A stretch of DNA of 64,000 nucleotides, taken from the NCBI RefSeq assembly GCF_030269905.1, contig NZ_BSVC01000001.1, forward strand, positions 248,001 to 312,000. Direction: 5' to 3'. Of this stretch, positions 46,106-56,143 are shown in pieces. Each line of letters opens with the position of its first letter. Within the stretch, counting starts at the first letter, position 1. Source of the DNA: Pelosinus sp. IPA-1. Lineage in GTDB: Bacteria; Bacillota; Negativicutes; DSM-13327. A program made the position numbers and the translations under genes. The notes beneath the pieces were generated by a model. The model saw nothing but the letters and a program-made list of their open reading frames with translations. It ran no database searches and was not told the origin of the DNA.

Positions 46106-47881
46106 TTATGCCAGCGGTAGTGTAATGGTAAAGGTTGTTCCGATATTAACCGTACTTTTCACATCAATTCTGCCGCCATGCATTTCGACGATGAATTTGA
46201 CAATGGCAAGCCCGAGTCCAGTACCACCAGCACCGCGAGAGCGGGCCCGATCAACTCGATAAAAGCGATCAAAAATGAGGGGGAGATCCTTTGCTGGAAT
46301 ACCAATTCCAGTGTCTTCGATGGTAAGTATTGCTTCGTCATTTTCCTGGAAACAGGTTAGGACCACTCGACCAAAAGGTTGAGTGTATTTAATGCTATTA
46401 TCAAGTAGATTAATCAAAATTTGTTTTAGCCAGTCTGGATTCGCCATAATGATAGGGTCAGCAGTAGTATGAATATCTACGGTAATATTTTTCTCTTGGG
46501 CATTGGAGCTAAGGTCTTCTTTGGTAGTATAGAGTAATGGGTTTAATGGGGTCGCCTCTAGCGTTACTTGTTGCCTGTATTCTTGGGAATTGAGTTTAGC
46601 CAATTGTAATAATTCATGGATCAAACGCTGCATTCTTTCTGATTCTGTATGGATTATGTTGAGGAATTTGGTACTCAGTTGTGGATCTTCTATGGCCCCA
46701 TCTAAGAGGGTTTCAGTAAAACCTTTAATCGTGGTAAGAGGAGTGGCAAGTTCGTGGGAGGCATTTGCGACAAAGTCAGCTTGCCGATCATGAATATCTT
46801 GCAGAGCTGTTACATCATGGAACACGCTTAAAACAGCTGTGATTTCATTTTCCGTAGTGGTAATAGGAGCAAAAAATACTTGAAAAACCCGGGGAGTATT
46901 TTTGATATTTGTTTTAAGATAGATGTGCATATTTTTCCCTTGGTCAAGGGTTTGGTGTACGGCCCGATCTAATTGACTGTGACCGAAAACTTGCATGTTA
47001 TGTTGATGTAACATGGAATCACTAATATCAAAGGATTCACGGGCCATTTTATTAGCCGTCGTTACCCGACCATAACGATCAAGGAGGATAACAGCGTTAT
47101 CCATATGCTGGAGTATAAGGTCCAGCTTTTTTGTTTCTGCAGTGGATTCGCTGATTTTATCATCTAAGTTAGAGGTCAAGTTGTTGAGAGTAGGAGCGAG
47201 AAGTTCGAGTTCATCGCCTGTGCGTATATGAAGCCTGCGATCTAAATTTCCATTCGCCATTTCTTGGGCAGCCCTAGTTATTTCCTCTAAAGGGGCTGTA
47301 TATTTTTGGGCCAAGCGAATGCTTAAGAGAATGGCCAAAAAAGAAGTTAGTAACATAGTAACTAAAAGGGTAGATTTAATTTGATTAAAACCAGCTTCAA
47401 CAGCGGCGAGTGTACTAGATATTCGCACTGCACCGACGATTTCACTGCCACTTAGAATGGGGTTTGCCACATATAACATATTCTGGTCTAAAGTAGTGCT
47501 ATAACGGATGGATGTGCCGACTGTTCCGGCGAGAGCAGCAGAAATTTCTGGCCTATGCAGGTGATTTTCCATCGTTGCTGGATTTTCCCAAGAATCAGCA
47601 AGTACATCCCCATTTATGTTAGTAACAGTGATCCTTAGGTCGTCCTTTGTGGCTAATTCTTTGATTTGGTTATCAATATTGGCTTTTTCAGTTGGACCTA
47701 TCATATAGTTCTCTAAAAAATGTTCTGTAACTCTTGCATGGGTTAGTAGGCTAGAGGTGAGAATTTCTATATTATGTCGGTGAAAATACCAAAGAAGATA
47801 CCCGCTTAGGCATGACATCGTTACAATAATTAATATGAGATAGTTAACGATTAATCTTAATTTAATCCCCCATCTGAGCAT
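46106..47881 (-). CDS. PhoR-like sensor histidine kinase with PAS domain
   Basis: A 591-residue membrane kinase: helix 1 at 11-33, an extracytoplasmic sensor of about 130 residues, helix 2 near 165-185, HAMP, PAS (LILQHMDNAVILLDRYGRV), HisKA with phosphohistidine in NASHELATPLTTIKGF, and HATPase (EDTGIGIPAKDLPLIFDRFY, GGTGLGLAIVKF). This order is that of PhoR. AAGGAGG precedes the ATG. A partner regulator is not adjacent. PstS and PhoP-type boxes lie within 2 kb, which supports a phosphate role, but WalK-like function is possible. Confidence 0.82.
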   Translation of the reverse strand: MLRWGIKLRLIVNYLILIIVTMSCLSGYLLWYFHRHNIEILTSSLLTHARVTEHFLENYMIGPTEKANIDNQIKELATKDDLRITVTNINGDVLADSWENPATMENHLHRPEISAALAGTVGTSIRYSTTLDQNMLYVANPILSGSEIVGAVRISSTLAAVEAGFNQIKSTLLVTMLLTSFLAILLSIRLAQKYTAPLEEITRAAQEMANGNLDRRLHIRTGDELELLAPTLNNLTSNLDDKISESTAETKKLDLILQHMDNAVILLDRYGRVTTANKMARESFDISDSMLHQHNMQVFGHSQLDRAVHQTLDQGKNMHIYLKTNIKNTPRVFQVFFAPITTTENEITAVLSVFHDVTALQDIHDRQADFVANASHELATPLTTIKGFTETLLDGAIEDPQLSTKFLNIIHTESERMQRLIHELLQLAKLNSQEYRQQVTLEATPLNPLLYTTKEDLSSNAQEKNITVDIHTTADPIIMANPDWLKQILINLLDNSIKYTQPFGRVVLTCFQENDEAILTIEDTGIGIPAKDLPLIFDRFYRVDRARSRGAGGTGLGLAIVKFIVEMHGGRIDVKSTVNIGTTFTITLPLA

Positions 47882-47974
47882 AATGATCCTCCTTGGACGT
47901 TTATTCTAGAAAAAGCATACAATAAAATCAGAAAACTCGCTAGAAAAATATTCTAAAGGATGAATTAGTAATAT

Positions 47975-48002
47975 TTAACACAAAATTAATGATTGCATAA
48001 CA
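47975..48002 (+). promoter_or_regulatory. PhoP-like direct repeats before the EAL/GGDEF gene
   Basis: TTAACA (47975-47980), TTAATG (47986-47991) and ATAACA (47997-48002) recur with an 11-base period, 5-base spacers. They are in the same orientation as, and upstream of, the gene at 48067. A less conserved copy of the pattern seen before pstS. Confidence 0.5.
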
Positions 48003-48066
48003 TGAGATTTCAAATATTTCTTTACTATTAATATAGGATACGTATTAATAGTTTGGAGGAAAAGAT

Positions 48067-49872
48067 ATGCCAGCGGTGCTGTATAATCAGTTAATAAAAA
48101 ATCAGAATTACAGCCAAAATGAGCAAAACATTCTTAATGCACTAGAAGAAATTCTAATTACAAGAGATGTGAAGACAGTTTTTCAGCCTATTGTTTCCCT
48201 ACTAGATGGAAATATCTTTGGCTATGAGGCTTTGAGTCGTGGTCCACAAGGATCAATGCTAGAGCGACCAGATAACTTATTTGCAGCGGCAGAAAAGTTT
48301 AATAAACTATGGGAATTAGAGTTTCTCTGCCGAAGTAAAGCATTTACTAGATTAAAAGGTTTAGCAAAAGATAAAATGCTATTTATCAATGTAGATCCGA
48401 ACATTATAAATGATGAACGGTTTAAAAAAGGCGCTACTTTAGAAATGTTGCCAACTTATGATATTGACGTTAGCAATATTATTTTTGAAATTACAGAAAA
48501 AAATTCCATTGATGATTATAAAAGTTTTCGCAAGGTTCTTGACCACTATACAAGTCAAGGTTACAAGATAGCAATTGATGATACAGGATCAGGGTACTCT
48601 GGTTTGAAACTTTTAGCAGAAACTAGGCCTCAGTTCATTAAAATTGATATGGATTTGGTGCGAAATATTGATAAGGATGTTTTAAAACAAGCCTTGATGA
48701 AGGCTTTTCAAGAATTTTCTATTGTGACGAATATGAAAATCATAGCTGAGGGTATTGAAACCATTGATGAACTGAATACTTTAATTCAAATCGGTATAAC
48801 TTATGGACAAGGGTATCTGCTACAAAGGCCAGCCCCTGAATTTTTAGAGATAAATCCTTTGATTAAAGATAATATTCTGCAAAAGAATAAGGAAAAAAAA
48901 CAAGAAGCTTTTCATACACCCTTAACCATGCCTATTGGTGAAATAAGTAGGCGGGACCCTGGTTTTCCAGAGCAGGTCACTGGATGCACAGTGCTGGATT
49001 ACTTTAGTAAGAATCCGAGCTTAATGGGGATACCTCTTTTGCAAGGGGATGTTCCCGTTGGACTGTTGATGAAGAATAAGTTTCTTGCTCATTTAGCCAC
49101 TCAATATGGAGTTGCTGTTTATATGAATCGCAGTGTTGGCTCCCTAATGGATAATAATGCATTGATCGTAGATTATGATATGCCATTAGAACAGGTATCA
49201 AAATTAGCGATTGCAAGATATGAGGACAGCCTATATGACTATATCATTGTAACCCAGAAGGGAAAATATTATGGTGTGATTACCGTAAGACAACTCTTAG
49301 AGAAAACGACCCAGTTAGAAATTAATCGAGCAAAACATAGCAATCCACTAAGTGGCCTGCCAGGCAATATATTAATTGAAGAAAAATTGCACCAGGTCAT
49401 TGAATCAGGAGAACCGTATTCCGTACTATATTTTGATCTTGATAATTTTAAAGCCTATAACGATATTTATGGCTTTGATAATGGTGACAAAATTTTGTGC
49501 ATGACAGCTCAGATTATCCAGTCCCAACTAAAGGATGCGAAAATGACAGATGTATTTGTAGGCCATATTGGTGGCGATGACTTTATTGCAGTACTGCGTA
49601 ATGTTGATATTGTGTCTCTTTGTCAAACAATTATAGATTATTTTGATGTGCGGATACGGGGATTTTACACAGAGATAGATCAAAAGTTGGGGTATATTGT
49701 TGCGAAAAATAGACATGGTGTAGAAGAAAACTTTCCAATTGTATCTTTGTCTATTGCTGTAGTAACCAGTAGCGGGAAAAAAATTAGAAATCCTGCTGAC
49801 ATCGGAGAAGCCGCTAGTGCCGTGAAAAAGAAATGTAAGCTAGTATGGCGGAGTTGTTATTGTATTGATTAA
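48067..49872 (+). CDS. EAL-CBS-GGDEF cyclic-di-GMP protein
   Basis: A 601-residue soluble protein. EAL domain (about 30-270) keeps YEALSRGP, EITEKN, IDDTGSGYSG, IKIDMDLVRN, IAEGIET and GYLLQRP, so it looks active for cyclic-di-GMP hydrolysis. A CBS pair (about 300-425) follows. The C-terminal GGDEF domain has GGDDF, a variant that can be active; the inhibitory RxxD is replaced by KMTD. Reversed order (EAL first) with central CBS domains is a known architecture; CBS domains usually bind adenine nucleotides. TGGAGGAAA precedes the ATG. PhoP-like repeats upstream suggest control by phosphate starvation. Confidence 0.88.
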   Translation: MPAVLYNQLIKNQNYSQNEQNILNALEEILITRDVKTVFQPIVSLLDGNIFGYEALSRGPQGSMLERPDNLFAAAEKFNKLWELEFLCRSKAFTRLKGLAKDKMLFINVDPNIINDERFKKGATLEMLPTYDIDVSNIIFEITEKNSIDDYKSFRKVLDHYTSQGYKIAIDDTGSGYSGLKLLAETRPQFIKIDMDLVRNIDKDVLKQALMKAFQEFSIVTNMKIIAEGIETIDELNTLIQIGITYGQGYLLQRPAPEFLEINPLIKDNILQKNKEKKQEAFHTPLTMPIGEISRRDPGFPEQVTGCTVLDYFSKNPSLMGIPLLQGDVPVGLLMKNKFLAHLATQYGVAVYMNRSVGSLMDNNALIVDYDMPLEQVSKLAIARYEDSLYDYIIVTQKGKYYGVITVRQLLEKTTQLEINRAKHSNPLSGLPGNILIEEKLHQVIESGEPYSVLYFDLDNFKAYNDIYGFDNGDKILCMTAQIIQSQLKDAKMTDVFVGHIGGDDFIAVLRNVDIVSLCQTIIDYFDVRIRGFYTEIDQKLGYIVAKNRHGVEENFPIVSLSIAVVTSSGKKIRNPADIGEAASAVKKKCKLVWRSCYCID

Positions 49873-49883
49873 ATAGATGGATT

Positions 49884-49911
49884 TTAACATAATGTTAACA
49901 ATGCCTTAACA
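49884..49911 (+). promoter_or_regulatory. PhoP box of pstS
   Basis: Three perfect TTAACA repeats at 49884, 49895 and 49906, exactly 11 bases apart, the layout of Bacillus PhoP binding sites (TT(A/T)ACA with 5-base spacers). A likely -10 TACAAT lies at 49932-49937. Confidence 0.8.
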
Positions 49912-49970
49912 CATAATGTTTGAGATTATTTTACAATCTAAATATAGTAAATTTTTTAGGAGGTCTTGAA

Positions 49971-50831
49971 ATGAAGTTCTTGAAAAAATCGAAAATGCTC
50001 GTAGCAGCTGTAGCATTAATGCTTGGTGTTAGTCTGATTGCTGGCTGTGGCGGTGGTAAAAAAGAAGAAGCAAAAGCTACAGATATTCAAGGAACAGTGA
50101 CTGCTTCTGGTTCTACAGCTCTTCTCCCTTTATTAAAGCCGGCTCAGGAAGCCTTTCAAAAAAAATATGAGAAAGTTACTGTTAACGTTGCAGGTGGTGG
50201 TTCCTTCACTGGTTTGAATCAAGTAGCAGCCGGTTCAGTGAACATAGGTAACTCAGATGTTGCAGCTACTGGTGAATATAAAGATAAAGGTCTTGTAGAC
50301 CATCAAGTAGCAGTTGCTCCTTTTGTGTTTATTGCTAATAATGATGTGAGTGTTGATAACCTGACTGGGCAACAATATGTTGATATTATGACTGGTAAAA
50401 TCACCAATTGGAAAGATGTTGGTGGTAAAGATCAAAAAATTACTTTGGTTCACCGGGCAAAATCATCTGGCTCTCGTGCGACCATTGCTGAAGTAGTACT
50501 TAAAGGTGTTGAATTCACGGATAACGCTGTTATTCAAGACTCCAATGGAGCTGTAAGATCTGCGATTGCCAGCACACCTGGTGCCATTGGTTATGTTGAT
50601 GCCGCATATGTTGATGCTTCCGTAAAAGCACTTGCTTTTAATGGCGAAAAATATACTCCTGATGCGGTGATAAATGGTAAATATCCTGTATATGCTTATG
50701 AACATATGTATACGAAAGGCGAGGCTACTGGTGCAGTTAAAGCTTTTATTGACTACGTAATGAGCAGCGAGTTCCAAGATGCCTTTGTTGCAAAAAATGG
50801 TTTTGTACCTATCACTAAAATGAAAAAATAG
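49971..50831 (+). CDS. pstS: Phosphate ABC transporter binding lipoprotein
   Basis: High-affinity phosphate-binding protein, 286 residues, with lipobox LIAGC and lipidated C26. Mature motifs: TASGSTALLPLLKPA (phosphate-binding Ser/Thr near the N-terminus), GGGSFTGLNQVAAGSVNIGNSD-like loop, and KSSGSRATI, the third phosphate contact. TTAGGAGG selects ATG 49971; the longer frame from 49920 lies in the promoter. Unusually no pstC, pstA, pstB or phoU follow; the next gene is a chemoreceptor. A terminator-like hairpin ends the unit, so the permease genes must be elsewhere. Confidence 0.93.
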   Translation: MKFLKKSKMLVAAVALMLGVSLIAGCGGGKKEEAKATDIQGTVTASGSTALLPLLKPAQEAFQKKYEKVTVNVAGGGSFTGLNQVAAGSVNIGNSDVAATGEYKDKGLVDHQVAVAPFVFIANNDVSVDNLTGQQYVDIMTGKITNWKDVGGKDQKITLVHRAKSSGSRATIAEVVLKGVEFTDNAVIQDSNGAVRSAIASTPGAIGYVDAAYVDASVKALAFNGEKYTPDAVINGKYPVYAYEHMYTKGEATGAVKAFIDYVMSSEFQDAFVAKNGFVPITKMKK

Positions 50832-50858
50832 TTTAAATAGGTAAATAGTAAGCAGATA

Positions 50859-50890
50859 AGGTCATGTGAATATCATGGCCTTTTCTTTTT
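50859..50890 (+). terminator. Terminator after pstS
   Basis: AAGGTCATG pairs with CATGGCCTT (one wobble) and a T-rich tract follows. Confidence 0.7.
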
Positions 50891-50952
50891 ATGCAACTGG
50901 AAAATAGGATTGGTAGCATGGAGTCATTTTTGCTTGGGAGGAAAAGGGAAGT

Positions 50953-53100
50953 ATGTATAAGAAACTTGTACAGTTTTTAAAAAGCACATCTGTACTTAAA
51001 TTTACGGGGACTAAGAATGCTACATTTAAAAAAAATAGGTTAAAGATGCCTAGTTTACAATGGAAGAGGAAGAATATTTTTACTTTCATGAGAAATAGTA
51101 ATATGAATTTTTTGCGGCAAATTTCGTGGAAGATATCTTGGTCATCATTGGCTACCCAGGCTACGATCGGTATTATTCTTATATGTGTTGTACCTTTGAG
51201 TTTGATCGGTTGGTATTTTACTAAGCAAACAATGGAAAGCTTAACCCAGGCTGCGATTGACAAAAATAATAAAGTTGCTGATCGAATTGCCAGTGATATT
51301 GGGGCTAATATTCAGGCAAAAAAGAATTTCTTAATGATTACCAGCTCAACGGCTGCTATTCGTGGACTGGATAAAGAAACAGTAAAAAACTATCTAGCTC
51401 AGGTTAAGCCTTATTATGGTAGTAACGAGGCTCTTTTTGTTGCTCAGAAAGATGGTATGCAAATTTGGCGTACTGACGGTGGAACTTTGGTCAATATTGC
51501 TGATCGCAGCTACTTTCAAAAAAACCTTCAAGGAGCAGTTGAATTTTCTGATCCCATACATAGTAAGGTGAATAATCAGTTAACCATCATAGCATCGGTA
51601 CCTATTTTTGGTGCGGATAATAAAGTGCAGGGAGCGCTGGGGGCAAATCTCTCCATGCAGAATGTAAATAACCTAGTAGAGCAGATCTTGTCCCAGAATC
51701 CAGGTTATTCGATTACTATCATTAACAAAAGTAGAGTCCCGCTATTTTATCAAAGTGATTCATCAGCAGTTGAAGAATCAAAACAATTAAATGAAGAATA
51801 TTATAAAGAAGCTGTGGAAAAACAAACAGGTAATACGATCGGAATGTTTCGTAACCAAGAATATTTTATCTCCTATCGCCCTATTGCCAATACGGATTGG
51901 ATTGCAGTATCGGCTTATTCAAAAGATACCGCATTGCAAGCCGCATCAGATGTGATTGAAAATAGCACAAAGATTATTTTCTTAATGATCATCATGCTTC
52001 TTATTATTGGTTTATTTGTGATGAGAAAAGCTCTTGCTCCTTTACAGAAATTAGCAGAGGGTGCAGATATCGTAGCTGAGGGAAATCTAACCCATACCAT
52101 GGATAACTATAAGCATGATGAGTTAGGCCATGTTGCTACGGCTTTTAATAGTATGACAGTTAGTTTAAGGGATATTGTTCAATCTGTAAAACAATCCTCT
52201 GCCCATGTATTAGAAGCAACAAATACGGTAGCAGCTACTTCTGAACAATCACGGGTAGGCAGTATTCAAGTTTCTCAGTCAGTTGCTGCAATTGCTGAAC
52301 AAATCGCCAAGCAAGGGAAAGATACGAAAAAAACGGAAGAATTGTTACAAAAGTTAGTAGCTATTACGGCTGGTGTTTCGGATAGTATTCACCAAACCGC
52401 AGAATTTACAGATACTTGTTCGTTAGCGGCCACACAAGGCCAGCAGGTTATCAATGATACAGTAACTAAGATGCAAAATATTAAGGGACTTGTTGCGAGC
52501 ACCGCAAAAACTGTTGGAGTACTAGGGGAAAGTACTAGAGAAATTAGTACCATTACAGGGATGATTACTGAAATCGCGAAACAAACCAATTTGTTGGCTT
52601 TAAATGCAGCTATTGAAGCGGCTAGGGCGGGAGATGCGGGCCGAGGATTTGCCGTAGTAGCAGATGAAGTCCGTAAATTGGCTGAACAATCAGCAACGGC
52701 TACTAAAAGTATCTCTTCCATTATAAATAAAATCCAATCTGAAAGTAGTGGTGCTGTTCTTGCGATGCAACAAAGTTTTGAGAATGTAGAGCAGGGGGTA
52801 GAAATTGCACAAAGTAGTGGTATGGCATTTAAAAAAATCGTTGAGGCTATCAGTCATGTGCAACAAAAGGCTAATGCCATTATCTCTGAAACAGAGAGTC
52901 AGGTTAGATTATGTAGAGAGGCCATGGAGACCGTTACCAGTATTAATACCTTAGCAGCCAATAATACCAGTGGTGCTCAAGAAATTGCCACAGTATGTGA
53001 AGAACAAGCAGCTTGTGCGCAAGATATTACTTCTTCGACAGAGAAGTTACAAGAGATGGCTTATAAGTTAGAAACCTTAGTAATGCAGTTTAAAGCGTAA
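50953..53100 (+). CDS. Methyl-accepting chemotaxis protein with double-Cache sensor
   Basis: A 715-residue receptor. An unusual basic N-terminal extension of about 50 residues precedes helix 1 ([17 protein letters not shown] near 75). A dCache extracytoplasmic domain ([42 protein letters not shown]) follows, then helix 2 ([16 protein letters not shown]), HAMP and the signalling domain with hairpin [40 protein letters not shown]. dCache receptors typically sense amino or organic acids. ATG 50953 follows GGGAGG and AAAAGGGA; a later start at MNFLRQISW would remove the extension, so the start is not certain. Confidence 0.88.
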   Translation: MYKKLVQFLKSTSVLKFTGTKNATFKKNRLKMPSLQWKRKNIFTFMRNSNMNFLRQISWKISWSSLATQATIGIILICVVPLSLIGWYFTKQTMESLTQAAIDKNNKVADRIASDIGANIQAKKNFLMITSSTAAIRGLDKETVKNYLAQVKPYYGSNEALFVAQKDGMQIWRTDGGTLVNIADRSYFQKNLQGAVEFSDPIHSKVNNQLTIIASVPIFGADNKVQGALGANLSMQNVNNLVEQILSQNPGYSITIINKSRVPLFYQSDSSAVEESKQLNEEYYKEAVEKQTGNTIGMFRNQEYFISYRPIANTDWIAVSAYSKDTALQAASDVIENSTKIIFLMIIMLLIIGLFVMRKALAPLQKLAEGADIVAEGNLTHTMDNYKHDELGHVATAFNSMTVSLRDIVQSVKQSSAHVLEATNTVAATSEQSRVGSIQVSQSVAAIAEQIAKQGKDTKKTEELLQKLVAITAGVSDSIHQTAEFTDTCSLAATQGQQVINDTVTKMQNIKGLVASTAKTVGVLGESTREISTITGMITEIAKQTNLLALNAAIEAARAGDAGRGFAVVADEVRKLAEQSATATKSISSIINKIQSESSGAVLAMQQSFENVEQGVEIAQSSGMAFKKIVEAISHVQQKANAIISETESQVRLCREAMETVTSINTLAANNTSGAQEIATVCEEQAACAQDITSSTEKLQEMAYKLETLVMQFKA

Positions 53101-53514
53101 TGAGGATTAAAGAAGATTGAATTTTGGTAGAGTAATTTGTTATTGACTAATTTTCGCTAAAATATGATAATAGAAAATAGATGATTTCATTAACATTGGT
53201 GAATCTTTTCAACATGGTAAAGAACATAAGACAGGTCTAGTAAGTGTAACTAAGAAGATTGACTGAATGCCATCTTTACGAGGATCAAAAGCCAGGCATA
53301 TGCCTGGCTTTTTTGTTTTGAAATCGCTAAGCATATAGATAAAAATTCTTTTGTAACGTTGCTCTTACGTATTCATACTTTTATATATTTTTTATGGTTA
53401 AGCTTATTTCACTTAAAGGCACCGTTGACGGTATGGATGTTGGAGGTGTACTTGATTTTTTTTGATGAGTGCATCTTTTCTATGACATGGTAAAAATATG
53501 AGGAGGAATCTAGA
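53101..53514 (+). ncRNA. Candidate small RNA or attenuated leader (53178-53315)
   Basis: No reading frame in this 414-base gap. TTGACT (53143-53148), a 17-base spacer and GATAAT (53166-53171) form a near-consensus promoter, and a perfect terminator ends at about 53316, giving a transcript of about 138 bases. It may be an sRNA or a riboswitch-like leader of the PAS-HD-GYP gene. It does not match the cyclic-di-GMP riboswitch consensus I know. From 53317 to 53500 I see nothing beyond AT-rich sequence. Confidence 0.4.
53286..53316 (+). terminator. Terminator of the candidate small RNA
   Basis: AAAAGCCAGGCA and TGCCTGGCTTTT form a palindromic stem followed by further T. Confidence 0.88.
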
Positions 53515-54594
53515 GTGGTTGCAGGAGGAGTATTCGATAAATATAGAGGCTGGCGAAGAAGCAAGTCCTTACTTGATAAAAATAAGAGTAACAAGGTACT
53601 TCATGTACTAAAAGAAAATATTGATTTTCTGCAAAAGTTAATTGATACAATTCCCAATCCTATATTTTATAAAGATTGTAAAGGTATTTATCAAGGTTGT
53701 AATCGTGCCTTTGAAAGCTATATTGGTAAAGAAAAATCGCAAGTAATTGGTAAGAATGTTCATGAACTGTCTTCTTATGAATTATCATCTACATATTATA
53801 AAATGGATGAAGAATTATTCCTACATCCTGGTGTTCAAAATTATGAAAGTTGTGTACAATATGCGGATGGTACTCAGCACGATGTTATCTTTGATAAAGC
53901 TACCTACACCAATACCAACAATGAAATTGCTGGGTTGGTTGGGGTGATAACTGATATTACAGAACGTAAAAAAATGGAGTTGGAACTAAAAAGGAGCACG
54001 GAAAAATTAAATGATATATTAGAACAAATTGTTCGTGCTATGGCAACTGTTACTGAAACTCGGGATATGTATACAGCTGGGCATCAGCGGCGCGTATCTG
54101 AACTTGCAGTAGCAATCGCACATGAAATGCAGATGTCTGATGAAGTAATTAAATCTGTTCAGGTTGCGGGAATGTTGCATGATATTGGAAAGATTGCCGT
54201 TCCTGCGGAAATATTAACAAAACCGAATGCATTAAGTACTCATGAATTTGGAATCATTCGTGAACATGCAGAGGCAGGTTACTTAATTCTAAGTTCTATT
54301 GAATTTCCTTGGCCGATAGCGGAAATTGTTTACCAACATCATGAAAGAGTAAACGGCACAGGGTATCCAAAGGGGTTAAAAGGGGAGGAGATGTTACTGC
54401 CAGCGAAAATTATTGCAGTCGCAGATGTGGTAGAAGCTATGTCGTCTCATCGTCCTTACAGGGCTAGTCAAGGAATTGTTCAAGCAATACTTGAAATAAA
54501 TTCAAATCGTGGAAGTCTCTATGATGAAGAAGTAGTATTAGCTTGTATTAAAGTATTTGAAAAAAAGGCTCCCTTTACGTTAGAAAATGGATAA
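53515..54594 (+). CDS. PAS-HD-GYP cyclic-di-GMP phosphodiesterase
   Basis: A 359-residue soluble protein. PAS (about 35-160, LIDTIPNPIFYKDCKGIYQG ... GVITDITERKKME) joined through a coiled linker to a complete HD-GYP domain: H222-D223 in HDIGKIAVPAEIL and HHERVNGTGYPKGL. It should hydrolyse cyclic-di-GMP in response to a PAS-sensed cue. AGGAGGA at 8 bases selects GTG 53515. The candidate RNA upstream may control it. It stands alone, with a bidirectional terminator after it. Confidence 0.9.
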   Translation: MVAGGVFDKYRGWRRSKSLLDKNKSNKVLHVLKENIDFLQKLIDTIPNPIFYKDCKGIYQGCNRAFESYIGKEKSQVIGKNVHELSSYELSSTYYKMDEELFLHPGVQNYESCVQYADGTQHDVIFDKATYTNTNNEIAGLVGVITDITERKKMELELKRSTEKLNDILEQIVRAMATVTETRDMYTAGHQRRVSELAVAIAHEMQMSDEVIKSVQVAGMLHDIGKIAVPAEILTKPNALSTHEFGIIREHAEAGYLILSSIEFPWPIAEIVYQHHERVNGTGYPKGLKGEEMLLPAKIIAVADVVEAMSSHRPYRASQGIVQAILEINSNRGSLYDEEVVLACIKVFEKKAPFTLENG

Positions 54595-54613
54595 GGATAC
54601 GTACTTAATACAT

Positions 54614-54671
54614 AAATAAAACTAAGGCTCACACCTTCCCTCTAGGATTGGCGCGAGCCTTAGTTTTATTT
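54614..54671. terminator. Bidirectional terminator between HD-GYP gene and lysC
   Basis: AAATAAAACTAAGGCTC (54614-54630) and GAGCCTTAGTTTTATTT (54655-54671) pair perfectly over 17 bases, with A/T tracts on both sides. Confidence 0.88.
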
Positions 54672-54681
54672 ATTCTATTTA

Positions 54682-55911
54682 CTACTCTTCAGGGAAGAAG
54701 CGGGCGTGAATTGCATTTACAGCTTCCTTTACCCTGCTAGCTTGAATGAGGCAGGAAATACTGATTTCCGAGGTGCTAATAACTTCGATGTTTACCTCAG
54801 CATCGGATAAAGCCCCAAACATATTGGCGGCGATACCAGGGCTTCCTAACATGCCTGCACCAACTATAGATACTTTGGCTACATTATCATCTAGAAGAAT
54901 TCCAGCGACTTGCATTTCTTTTCCTAATTCTTCTACGATTTTCTTAGTTTGAGCAAGATCAGGCAAGGCTATGGTAAATAACATATCAATTATATTTTTA
55001 TCAGTATTACGAATGCTCTGTACAATCATATCCACATCAATATTGGCTGTTGCTAAAGCTGAGAAAATTTTAAAAGCAATACCAGGTCGATTGGGAACGC
55101 CTAATAATCCTATTTTAGCTACATTCGTATCGTGAGTGACCCCTTTAATTACAAATTCCTTTTCTTCCATTGTACATACCTCCTTAATAAATGTGCCTGA
55201 ATCTTGGGTGAAAGTTGAACGTACATGAATAGGTACACCATAATGTTTACCCATTTCCACTGAGCGAGGCTGCATGACAACTGCCCCTAGCCTAGCCATT
55301 TCGAGCATTTCATCACAAGTAATTTCTTTCATGCGGCGAGCATTTTTTACAACCCTAGGATCCGCAGAATAGATACCATCTACATCCGTGAATATTTCAC
55401 ATACATCTGCCTTGAGTGCTCCAGCTAAAGCTACGGCTGAAGTGTCAGAACCACCCCGACCTAAGGTCAGAATGTCCCCCTCTGCATTAGAGCCTTGAAA
55501 ACCAGCGACAACAACAATATTACCTTTATCAAGCTGGGCTAAAACTCTCTTAGGATTGACATTTAGAATTTTACCTTTAGTATAAGCGTTATTGGTTTTT
55601 ATACCGGCTTGCGAACCAGTAAGGGAAATTGCAGGATGCCCCAATTTATTGAAGGTCATCGCCAGTAAGGCAATGGTTACCTGTTCGCCCGTTGATAATA
55701 GCATGTCCATTTCACGAGCATATGTATAAGGTTGTCCAACTAAGGTATTGGCTAAGGTTATTAAATCATCAGTAGTATCTCCCATTGCTGATACCACTAC
55801 AACCATTTTATCTTCAGGACCTTTTTCCCGTAATACCCGTTGGGCTACTGCCATAATTTTTTCAGGTGTAGCAACGGAACTCCCGCCAAATTTTTTTACA
55901 ATTAAAGCCAT
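54682..55911 (-). CDS. lysC: Aspartate kinase
   Basis: Phosphorylates L-aspartate, first step toward lysine, threonine and methionine. The 409 residues show the kinase signature IVKKFGGSSVA, GRGGSDTSAVALAGAL and FTDVDGIYSADPR, then two ACT domains from about residue 265 that bind feedback inhibitors. This is the monofunctional alpha-type aspartokinase found in Firmicutes; it may, as in Bacillus, have an internal start for a small beta subunit. AAGGAGG lies 6 bases before the ATG. No other amino acid genes are adjacent, and no lysine riboswitch was found upstream. Confidence 0.94.
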   Translation of the reverse strand: MALIVKKFGGSSVATPEKIMAVAQRVLREKGPEDKMVVVVSAMGDTTDDLITLANTLVGQPYTYAREMDMLLSTGEQVTIALLAMTFNKLGHPAISLTGSQAGIKTNNAYTKGKILNVNPKRVLAQLDKGNIVVVAGFQGSNAEGDILTLGRGGSDTSAVALAGALKADVCEIFTDVDGIYSADPRVVKNARRMKEITCDEMLEMARLGAVVMQPRSVEMGKHYGVPIHVRSTFTQDSGTFIKEVCTMEEKEFVIKGVTHDTNVAKIGLLGVPNRPGIAFKIFSALATANIDVDMIVQSIRNTDKNIIDMLFTIALPDLAQTKKIVEELGKEMQVAGILLDDNVAKVSIVGAGMLGSPGIAANMFGALSDAEVNIEVISTSEISISCLIQASRVKEAVNAIHARFFPEE

Positions 55912-56143
55912 CCCAATCCTCCTTCAGTTCACTTAGTACTGTTAATATAATACACTATTCCTCCTGAAAATACAAATAACTTTTCAAGAAGGACATGTAT
56001 TGCCTTATTTATTATATTATACGAATAGGTATACAATATATAATCATTAATAAAGGATAATTTTTCTTAAAAAAGAAGGAAACTGTAAAAATAAAGGGAA
56101 TATATAGGTATAAATAGATGCTGAAGAGTGGGAGGTCATAATT

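Noticed and set aside
53178-53315. Cyclic-di-GMP riboswitch before the PAS-HD-GYP gene
   Set aside because: The conserved core of the class I riboswitch as I know it cannot be read here; only promoter and terminator are supported.
55912-56143. Lysine riboswitch before lysC or another leader RNA
   Set aside because: The stretch is short and AT-rich, with no long paired structure; nothing matches the lysine riboswitch.
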